Origin: JBEKDJ01 sp050014415
GTDB taxonomy: Bacteria; Desulfobacterota; BSN033; UBA1163
Reading direction: 5' to 3'
Length of the DNA stretch: 16,798 nt
Assembly (NCBI GenBank): GCA_050014415.1
Contig: JBEKDJ010000192.1
Span: forward strand, 1-16,798
The notes under the pieces are model-generated. The model was given only the letters and a program-made list of their open reading frames with translations. It made no database searches and had not been told where the DNA came from. The translations under genes were made by a program, and so were the position numbers. Shown in pieces: positions 1 through 6,365 of this stretch. The stretch's first letter is position 1, and every line of letters begins with the position of its first letter.

Positions 1-1
1 A

Positions 2-169
2 CACAAGATCATTCTCAAATTTCTCGGTCTAAAACCTTTGCTCAATCTTGACCTCCGTTTGGGTGAAGGAACCGGCGCAGCATTGGGAATGTTCTTGGTG
101 GAGGCCAGTCTTAAGATCCTCGATGAAATGGCAACTTTTGCTGAAGCGGGAGTGTCTGGAAAAAATTGA
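2..169 (+). CDS. cobT: Nicotinate-nucleotide--dimethylbenzimidazole phosphoribosyltransferase, C-terminal end
   Basis: Only the last 55 codons are in the window; the gene enters from the left edge. The enzyme transfers phosphoribose from nicotinate mononucleotide to dimethylbenzimidazole, giving alpha-ribazole phosphate for the lower ligand of cobalamin (cytoplasmic). What is seen: the tail reads LDLRLGEGTGAALGMFLVEA followed by ILDEMATFAEAGVS, which is the highly conserved C-terminal signature of the CobT family (the RLGEGTGAA and MATFAEAGV motifs). The stop codon is TGA at 167-169. The neighbouring tRNA promoter starts only a few bases after the stop, so the cobT operon ends here without its own visible terminator. 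Assignment is from family motifs remembered, not from a search, but the motif is distinctive. Confidence 0.93.
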   Translation, partial: HKIILKFLGLKPLLNLDLRLGEGTGAALGMFLVEASLKILDEMATFAEAGVSGKN

Positions 170-172
170 CTC

Positions 173-201
173 TTGACACATTGGGAAGGTTGTAATATAA
201 A
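173..201 (+). promoter_or_regulatory. Sigma70-type promoter of tRNA-Phe
   Basis: A perfect -35 box TTGACA (173-178) is separated by 17 bases from a -10 box TATAAA (196-201). Predicted transcription start is about 208, 13 bases before the mature tRNA 5' end. It lies 4 bases after the cobT stop codon, so the tRNA is transcribed independently. Confidence 0.85.
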
Positions 202-220
202 TTCCCTATTCACTCAGGAT

Positions 221-293
<73 letters not shown>

Positions 294-306
294 CTTTGAT
301 TATCAA

Positions 307-338
307 GGGGTTAGGCGAATCCGCTTAGCCCTTTTTTT
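307..338 (+). terminator. Rho-independent terminator after tRNA-Phe
   Basis: The arms GGGTTAGGCG and CGCTTAGCCC form a 10-bp stem (two G-U pairs) around the loop AATC, followed by seven T residues (332-338). It lies 14 bases after the tRNA and separates it from the HipA/HIRAN genes. Confidence 0.9.
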
Positions 339-385
339 CGCTTGGGCCGACGTGCTTGTCGGGGCTATGAGATTGGAGATTCCCT

Positions 386-414
386 TTGACTTATCCTCCC
401 AAATCTAATAGACT
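386..414 (+). promoter_or_regulatory. Weak candidate promoter of the HipA-like/HIRAN operon
   Basis: TTGACT (386-391) and TAGACT (409-414) are spaced by 17 bases, a 5/6 and a 4/6 match to the sigma70 boxes. This would give a leader of about 45 bases before the ATG at 467. No operator-like inverted repeat was recognised here. This is the best candidate by eye only. Confidence 0.3.
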
Positions 415-466
415 GGATTTCATTTGAACCTTTCTCGTGACCTTTTGCCATTTTAAGCGGTAGATC

Positions 467-1372
467 ATGTTTCCAATTGTCACGGTTCCCGGGGATGCAG
501 CCGATCTTGTTGAACAGCTTGGTACAAAGCCTAAATTCTGGTATGAAGATAATAATGTCAATTACTTGTTCAAAGAAGCTCGCCCCAATACTGGAGAGGA
601 TTGGGCCGAAAAGGTTGCAAGTGAATTGTTCGCTCTTATGGGGATTCCACACGTCAAATACGACTTGGCAATATGGAAGAATACGAAAGGTGTAATTTGC
701 CCAAGCTTCGTTCCACCTAGGTGTAGACTGGTACACGGAAACGAATTGTTGGCAAAAGTTGTTCTTGGATATCCGGCAACGAAGTTATATGGTGTAAAAC
801 AGTATACCCTCAGACGAGTGTTAGGGCTGATGGGATTGCGAATTTTCCGGTTACCATTCGGCTGGGAGACTCTACCCGTTCGCACCGCAATTGAAGTATT
901 TGTGGGATATCTTATGATGGATGCATGGATAGCCAACCAAGACCGACATCATGAAAACTGGGGGTTTGTTGTTAGGCTAGAGTCCGAGACAATCCATCTG
1001 GCTCCTTCGTATGACCATGCTTCGAGTCTTGGATGTCACGAAAACGATGAAAACCGATTACAACGGTTAACAACCCATGATATGCGCCTTTCTATGGACT
1101 ACTACGTAAACAAGGCAATATCAGCCTTTTTTGAATCCACTTCTTCTGAAAGGCCATTGTTAACAATTGAAGCGTTTATTGATGCGGGTAAATTGTACCC
1201 AGAAGCAGCTGATGCCTGGCTCAGCCGACTTGAGCAGGTTTCTCCCTCGGACACAAGATCAATCTTAGAACAGATTCCGGTAGATCGGATTTCTTCGGTT
1301 GGGGTCGACTTCGCTCATAAAGTCCTTGAACTCAACCGAAAGAGACTGCTGACCCTGAAAGGGAAATTATGA
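467..1372 (+). CDS. HipA-like Ser/Thr kinase domain protein lacking the HipA N-terminal domain
   Basis: A 301-residue protein of the HipA C-terminal kinase type (phosphatidylinositol-kinase-like fold). Seen: a candidate ATP-binding lysine in YLFKEAR (K36); an HGNELL segment near residues 90-95; the catalytic loop NQDRHHENW (157-165, with D159 and N164); and the metal-binding YDHASSLG (D183). Full-length HipA is about 440 residues; the roughly 100-residue N-terminal lobe is missing here and a similar sequence sits in the next gene. HipA kinases phosphorylate aminoacyl-tRNA synthetases and halt growth; that role here is inference. The ATG at 467 follows an in-frame TAG at 461-463, so no longer ORF is possible; the Shine-Dalgarno is poor. 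It overlaps the next gene by ATGA, so the two are translationally coupled. No HipB-type HTH gene is adjacent. An alternative is another kinase of the HipA/CtkA group. Confidence 0.85.
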   Translation: MFPIVTVPGDAADLVEQLGTKPKFWYEDNNVNYLFKEARPNTGEDWAEKVASELFALMGIPHVKYDLAIWKNTKGVICPSFVPPRCRLVHGNELLAKVVLGYPATKLYGVKQYTLRRVLGLMGLRIFRLPFGWETLPVRTAIEVFVGYLMMDAWIANQDRHHENWGFVVRLESETIHLAPSYDHASSLGCHENDENRLQRLTTHDMRLSMDYYVNKAISAFFESTSSERPLLTIEAFIDAGKLYPEAADAWLSRLEQVSPSDTRSILEQIPVDRISSVGVDFAHKVLELNRKRLLTLKGKL

Positions 1373-2166
1373 TGAAAGTTGTCTATTTGGCTTGGCAGAA
1401 CCCAGAGGATCGAAACTGGGTTCCAGTAGGCAGATTGAGTTTCGAAAACGGAGTGTACCGCTTTGTTTACACCAAAGGAGCTCTGAGGTTCGCCAATTTC
1501 ATTCCTTTCGGCCGAATGACTGATCTCTGTGCAATTTACGAGTCAGAGGAATTATTCCCTCTTTTTGCGAATAGGTTGCTGTCTAAGTCTCGTCCAGAGT
1601 ATAAGGATTTTCTTTATTGGCTTAATGTAAAGGAATCCGAGGAAGATCCTCTTGCACTGTTAGCCCGCACGGGAGGCATTCGGGAAACAGACTCGTTAAT
1701 GGTATTCCCCTGTCCCGAGAAAACTGAAGAAAACACCTATCATCTCCACTTCTTTAGCCAAGGAATTAGGTATCTTCCTAGTGAAATTATCCTGAGAATC
1801 AATACCTTAACCCCTGGACACTTGCTATATTTGATGCCAGATCCACAAAATCCAAATGACTTGTTTGCGATTGCATTAAGAACGGAGGATCCTCCTGTAA
1901 TTGTCGGATATATTCCAAGATATCTAAATAGGGATTTTCACGTATTCTTAAAAGAGCCTCTAAGGAATACGAGGGTGGTTGTTGAAAGAGTCAATTCTGA
2001 GGCTCCGATGCAATTACGCTTATTGTGTAGTATCACCGCATCTTGGCCAGAAGGCTTTAAACCCTGTTCTGATCCTGATTATACACCATTAGCTCCATTG
2101 GATAACGGATCAAAGGAAGAATGCAATCTTCAGTTGTCAAAGAATAGACCAGACCTCAGACTTTGA
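1369..2166 (+). CDS. HipA N-terminal-like region fused to a HIRAN domain
   Basis: A 265-residue protein in two parts. Residues 1-115 resemble the N-terminal domain of HipA: VYLAW, then GRLSFENGVYRFVYTKGA, FPLFANRLLSKSRPEY, and a LLARTGG segment followed by MVFP, in the order seen in HipA. Residues of about 128-200 match a HIRAN domain: LTPGHLLYLMPDPQNPNDLFAIA, then IVGYIPRYL, the typical 'P-x-N-xx-D-xx-A' and 'GYIPR' motifs. HIRAN of eukaryotic HLTF binds 3' ends of single-stranded DNA, and bacterial HIRAN proteins are expected to bind DNA too; the exact ligand here is unknown. The start ATG overlaps the stop of the kinase gene, and a second ATG follows at 1372. I infer that this protein completes or controls the kinase, as HipS does for HipT in HipBST. 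The C-terminal 50 residues are polar and unassigned. Confidence 0.75.
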   Translation: MMKVVYLAWQNPEDRNWVPVGRLSFENGVYRFVYTKGALRFANFIPFGRMTDLCAIYESEELFPLFANRLLSKSRPEYKDFLYWLNVKESEEDPLALLARTGGIRETDSLMVFPCPEKTEENTYHLHFFSQGIRYLPSEIILRINTLTPGHLLYLMPDPQNPNDLFAIALRTEDPPVIVGYIPRYLNRDFHVFLKEPLRNTRVVVERVNSEAPMQLRLLCSITASWPEGFKPCSDPDYTPLAPLDNGSKEECNLQLSKNRPDLRL

Positions 2167-3039
2167 TTCCCTATTGATGTGAAGTACGCTCTGCACAAAC
2201 GACCCACTTGAATCTTTCCGGCTAAAACGAAGGCCTTTCCTCGGCCAAGTTTAGTTCCTCACCCAGGACCGAATGATTTTCGACAAGAAGACGAACGTCA
2301 GGCTTGCGACCCCGCTGAGCTTCTTCCGGCTCCCAATCTGCCATCCTTAAACCAGCCGTGAGAAGGACTTCCAAAGGGGCCTCCACCTTCCTCATTAATT
2401 CCTTCGTTCACCCATGGCCGGGAGGTGACCCCCTCCTGCGCCAAGGTTCCGGCGGGCAGGCGTGGGCCATGAAAAAGGCCTTTGTTTTCTTTAGTGGCCC
2501 CATGCGCTACCTGTCCTCCATAGTCCCGCAAGGCGGGACGAAGGATGGATACCATTCCCTAACCAATAACTTTGGGCCATCTGGAAATTGCCATAATATT
2601 CAATTTTTGATATAGTTAGCTCACTTCCGGGTGTGATTCGGGTGGGTCCAGGTATTTAGCCGGAAGCTTCACCTCAACGGGGAACTTCATTAAAGAACTA
2701 AGACAACCCATTATAGGTTAATTCCCTAAAAGGGAGAACATTCCTCGTGCGGAAAGGATGGTATGAAAAAGAAGCGTATGTCATCTCAATTATTAAAAGC
2801 CTTCGATGACACTTTTCAATGAGAATAATCTGATGAATGTGGTGAATCGGAACGAAGGAAGCCTTTAAAATCGGAATAGAAAATCGGGAAAAGAGGACTT
2901 GTATGTAGGCTTAAACTGCAAAAGGGGTTCGCCAGGGATTGAAGGCATTACGGTATGAGAGACTCAAACTGACCAGCGGTGCCCAGACCGCAGTTGATGC
3001 CAGACGTTTCAGATTCTTCATGGGAGGAGGGCGTGAAGA
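2167..3039. other. Gene-poor interval with repeat-like segments and small ORF remnants
   Basis: No convincing gene was found in about 870 bases. A 40-codon minus-strand ORF (2222-2344; begins MADWEPEEAQRGRKPDVRLL) has AAGG directly before its ATG, too close to be a normal ribosome site, and is of unknown nature. A segment from about 2400 to 2560 is GC-rich with a 7-bp hairpin at 2523-2539. A 19-codon ORF (2763-2822; MKKKRMSSQLL...) follows a purine-rich stretch. An in-frame stretch without an early Met (about 2915-3043) runs into the start of the OLD gene and ends in an ATGA-type overlap, which could be the tail of a decayed gene. None of these is supported well enough to call. Confidence 0.5.
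2523..2539. repeat. GC-rich hairpin inside a repeat-like intergenic segment
   Basis: GTCCCGC (2523-2529) and GCGGGAC (2533-2539) form a perfect 7-bp stem with an AAG loop. It is not followed by a T-run, so it is not a standard terminator. The surrounding bases (about 2400-2560) have no recognisable coding content and differ in composition from the AT-rich gene upstream, which suggests a dispersed repeat; copy number cannot be judged from one window. Confidence 0.4.
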
Positions 3040-4971
3040 ATGATTATCGAATCAATGAATGTTAAGAACTTTCGGTCAATCCTTGACGAAACACTTAACT
3101 TTGAGCAACTCACTGCCCTTGTAGGGACCAACGGTTCAGGCAAGTCAACCTTTCTTCGGGCCTTGGAGCTTTTTTACAGCACTTCGCCAAAATTTGACAT
3201 TGAGGACTTTTACAACGGAAACACTTCCAAAGAAGCTTCTGTTGCTATAACTTATAAAGAGCTTTCTGAAGCTGCAAAGGAAAAATTCAGGAATTATATG
3301 CAGGGAGACAAACTCACCGTGGAAAGGGTCTTCACCTGGGATGGTTCTAAGACAGGGTCAAAGATTCACGGCTCCAAGCTTCAAAACCCTGATTTCCAGG
3401 CTATTCGTGACGCAGGTTCCGCGGGTGACAAGAAAACAGCTTATGAATCTTTAAGGTCAAAAGAAGAATACTCAACGCTTCCGAAGTGGAAAAACGCCAC
3501 AGAAACACCTGAATTATTGAGCAAATGGGAACTAGAGAACACCTCAAAATGCAAGATGATGAGAGATGAAGGCCAGTTTTTTGGTTTTAGAGAAGTGGGA
3601 GAAGGCTATCTCGGAAGATTTACACAGTTTCTTTTCATCCCGGCAGTCAGGGAAGCATCAGATGATGCTGCTGAAAGCAAGGGCTCAGTCCTTACAACAC
3701 TCATGGACCTTGTTGTCAGGAGCGTAATTGCTAACAAGGAGGCCGTTGTCAAGCTCAAGGAAGAGACACAGAAGCAATACAAGGATATCATGGATGTGGA
3801 TAAGCTGACAGAGCTGAAAACGCTCTCTGATCAGATAAATGTCACCCTGAAAACTTACGTATCTAACGCAGGTGTTGTCCTGAAATGGCTTCCTCTCGGA
3901 GACATTGATATCCCGATGCCAAAAGCAGATGTCAAGCTGATAGAAGACAGTTATGAGTCCGCAGTAACAAGGACAGGGCATGGGCTTCAAAGGGCCTTCA
4001 TCCTTACAATGCTTCAACATCTCGCCGTAGCACAAGCGGGCTCAACTAGAAGGGAAGAAAAGAAATCTGATGACCTTCCTTGCCTCGTATTGGCAATCGA
4101 AGAACCGGAGCTTTACCAGCATCCGAACAGGCAGCGACACCTTGCGAAAATTCTCCTTCAGCTTGCAAGCGGCAAAACGCCCGGCGTAGCTCACAAAACC
4201 CAGATAGTATACAGCACCCATTCCCCTCTCTTCGTAGGCATCGACCGAATAAACCAGATCCGGCTCCTACGAAAGATACTAAACGAAGAGAAGAAGCCTA
4301 AAGTTACGAAAATCATCAGCACAGACCTCGACAAAGTAGCAGAAGCAGTATGGGAAGCTGACGGGGCAATCGGCGATAAGTATACCGGAAGGACCTTGCT
4401 CCCACGGCTTCAGGCAATCATGACACCATGGATGAGTGAAGGATTCTTCGCAGACGTAGCCATCCTTGTAGAAGGAGAGGATGACAGAGCAGCAATACTT
4501 GGCGCGGCAAGAGGGATAAAAGGATTAGAACTAGAAAGCGAAGGGTTCTCAGTCATCCCATGTGGAGGAAAGACAAACCTGGACCGGCCTGCAACAATCT
4601 TCCAACAACTAGGAATCCCCGTTTATATAATATGGGATGGCGATAAAGGGGACTCAGAAGCTAATCCTAAAGACAATCGTAGGCTCTTAAGGTTCATGAA
4701 TCAAAAAGAAGAAGACTGGCCTTCAAAGATTGAAGGAAATTTTGCATGCTTTGAGGAGAATATTGAAACAACGCTTTGCAATGAAATCGGCGCAGATTAT
4801 TTTGAGCAATGCCTAACCGAATGCAGAAAGGGGTTCTGTATTCCGAAGAAAAAACATGCAATAAAAAACCCGACGGTAATCGCGACAATAATCCAAAAAG
4901 CACAGGAGCAGGGCCGCAAAAGCAAAACCATTAGTAGCATCCTGGAGAAAATAGTTGCCCTTAAAAAATAA
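3040..4971 (+). CDS. OLD-family ATP-dependent endonuclease (SMC-like ATPase plus Toprim)
   Basis: A 643-residue protein with the full OLD layout. The ABC/SMC-type ATPase comes first: Walker A GTNGSGKST (29-37), signature region RTGHGLQRAF (311-320), Walker B LVLAIEEPE (349-357), and an H-loop-like STHSP (392-396). The C-terminal Toprim nuclease has the first acidic motif VEGEDD (477-482, E478), a GGK at 509-511 and the DGD motif IIWDGDKGDSE (D533, D535). Known members: P2 Old, which blocks lambda growth, and GajA of Gabija. There is no UvrD-like GajB helicase next door, so this fits a stand-alone (class 1) OLD. The start is supported by a strong purine-rich site (GGGAGGAGG, 3022-3030) ahead of the ATG. 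It is followed by 131 bp before the MRE11-like gene, so joint transcription is possible but not shown. The likely role is phage defence or DNA repair. Confidence 0.92.
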   Translation: MIIESMNVKNFRSILDETLNFEQLTALVGTNGSGKSTFLRALELFYSTSPKFDIEDFYNGNTSKEASVAITYKELSEAAKEKFRNYMQGDKLTVERVFTWDGSKTGSKIHGSKLQNPDFQAIRDAGSAGDKKTAYESLRSKEEYSTLPKWKNATETPELLSKWELENTSKCKMMRDEGQFFGFREVGEGYLGRFTQFLFIPAVREASDDAAESKGSVLTTLMDLVVRSVIANKEAVVKLKEETQKQYKDIMDVDKLTELKTLSDQINVTLKTYVSNAGVVLKWLPLGDIDIPMPKADVKLIEDSYESAVTRTGHGLQRAFILTMLQHLAVAQAGSTRREEKKSDDLPCLVLAIEEPELYQHPNRQRHLAKILLQLASGKTPGVAHKTQIVYSTHSPLFVGIDRINQIRLLRKILNEEKKPKVTKIISTDLDKVAEAVWEADGAIGDKYTGRTLLPRLQAIMTPWMSEGFFADVAILVEGEDDRAAILGAARGIKGLELESEGFSVIPCGGKTNLDRPATIFQQLGIPVYIIWDGDKGDSEANPKDNRRLLRFMNQKEEDWPSKIEGNFACFEENIETTLCNEIGADYFEQCLTECRKGFCIPKKKHAIKNPTVIATIIQKAQEQGRKSKTISSILEKIVALKK

Positions 4972-5102
4972 ACCCCTGTCGTCCTCAGTCAGCAACATTC
5001 ACATCCATAATGGGCGGAACTGATTTCAAAACATTGCCTTAAGAGCCTAACAGGGGGCAGTGAAGATGTGATGTGTCCCTGTTTATATGTGAGAATTAAA
5101 TC

Positions 5103-6365
5103 ATGAAGCCCTTTTCTTTTATCCATGCAGCCGACCTACACCTGGACAGTCCGTTCAAGGGAATTACTGCAGACAATCCTGCTATCACCGACTCTGTGTC
5201 TTCGGCAACATTCGATGCCTTCAACGCTTTGATCGCCCTGTGCATCCAAAAGCAGGTTGAGTTCCTCCTGATTGCCGGAGACGTTTATGACGGGGCCGAC
5301 AGGAGCTTGCGTGCCCAGCTCCGGTTTCGCGACGGCCTCGACAGGCTGGCAAAAAATGAGATCGATTCATTCGTGGTCCACGGAAATCACGACCCCTTCG
5401 ACAGCCGGTCATCGGCAATCGAGTGGCCCAACAAGGTTCATAGCTTCGGCTGTCACAAAGTGGAAACCAAGCCATGCGAGCGCGACGGCACCCCCATCGC
5501 TTTGATCTCAGGGATCAGCCACTCCAGGCGAAAAGAGACGCAAAACCTGGCGAAGAGATTCGTCCGGGAGACTTCCGAGCTCTTTCACATCGGACTTCTC
5601 CATTGCAACGTCGGCTCTGTTACGGGGTATGATCCCTACGCACCCTGTGAGCTGTCAGACCTGGTGGGTCTCGGAATGGACTACTGGGCACTGGGTCATG
5701 TCCATGAAAAGGCAATCCTGTGCAAGGATCCCCATGTGGTCTATTCCGGTAATACCCAGGGGCGGAGCATCCGAGAGGATGGAGAAAGGGGCTGTTACCT
5801 CGTGACCGTGAGCGGGCGTTCCATTGCGAATGTGGAGTTTCATCCCCTCGATACCGTTCGGTGGCTTCGTACCACGATCAGCATCGACGGCATCACAACA
5901 CTTGACCGGTTGGACGCTGCCCTGTCTGGAGCTGTTCAGTCTCTCACGCAGGATACCGATTCCCGTTCGGTTGTCTGTCGCATCGAGATCGTGGGACGAG
6001 GCCCGATGTACGATGAGCTTCAGAAGGAAAATGCGGTCGATGACCTTCTCGACCGGGCAAGGGACAATTTTGCCGCAGAGAGCCCCTTCGTCTGGGTTCA
6101 AGAAATCGAAATCAATTGCCGTCCCGAGGTGGACCTTGAAAAAAGGAGGGAGAGTAAGGACTTTCTCGGGCAGGTGCTTCGCATCGTACAGGAGACTCGC
6201 AATTCAAAAAACACAACATCTAAACTCCTGGAGTCGGCTCTTTCGGAACTGTTTGGAAGCCGGCATATCCAGAAGGCACTGGGCGAGTTTTCCGGAGTTG
6301 AGATAAATCGTCTACTTGAGGAGGCCGAACTCCTCTGCCTCAACAAGCTCGAGGTGGGTGAATGA
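5103..6365 (+). CDS. MRE11/SbcD-type metallophosphoesterase, YhaO-like
   Basis: A 420-residue DNA exonuclease-type phosphoesterase with every metal-ligand motif of the family in order: ADLHLDSPF (D11, H13), AGDVYDGADR (GD at 59-60), HGNHDPFD (N95, H96, D97), LLHCN (H167) and GHVHEK (H199, H201). A C-terminal tail of about 150 residues with charged, helical character would bind the ATPase partner. The family acts with an SMC-like ATPase (SbcC, Rad50 or YhaN) to trim DNA ends. The next gene, overlapping by ATGA at 6362-6365, is such an ATPase, so the pair forms a two-subunit complex. 'ADLHLDSPF' and the partner's short YhaN-type layout point to YhaO/YhaN rather than classical SbcD/SbcC. The ribosome site upstream is weak (GAGAATTA). 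Symbol left empty because the YhaO call is by motif only. Confidence 0.9.
   Translation: MKPFSFIHAADLHLDSPFKGITADNPAITDSVSSATFDAFNALIALCIQKQVEFLLIAGDVYDGADRSLRAQLRFRDGLDRLAKNEIDSFVVHGNHDPFDSRSSAIEWPNKVHSFGCHKVETKPCERDGTPIALISGISHSRRKETQNLAKRFVRETSELFHIGLLHCNVGSVTGYDPYAPCELSDLVGLGMDYWALGHVHEKAILCKDPHVVYSGNTQGRSIREDGERGCYLVTVSGRSIANVEFHPLDTVRWLRTTISIDGITTLDRLDAALSGAVQSLTQDTDSRSVVCRIEIVGRGPMYDELQKENAVDDLLDRARDNFAAESPFVWVQEIEINCRPEVDLEKRRESKDFLGQVLRIVQETRNSKNTTSKLLESALSELFGSRHIQKALGEFSGVEINRLLEEAELLCLNKLEVGE

Noticed and set aside
365..936. Minus-strand ORFs of about 120 codons
   Set aside because: Antisense shadows of the HipA-like kinase gene.
467..2166. Canonical HipBA or HipBST module
   Set aside because: No HipB-like HTH gene is present, and the small partner carries a HIRAN domain not found in HipS.
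2298..2615. Two overlapping 85-codon ORFs on opposite strands
   Set aside because: They lie in a repeat-like GC-rich segment, mirror each other and lack ribosome sites and family motifs.
3040..4971. Gabija (GajA-GajB) defence system
   Set aside because: The OLD nuclease resembles GajA in domain layout, but no UvrD-like helicase gene follows or precedes it within the window.
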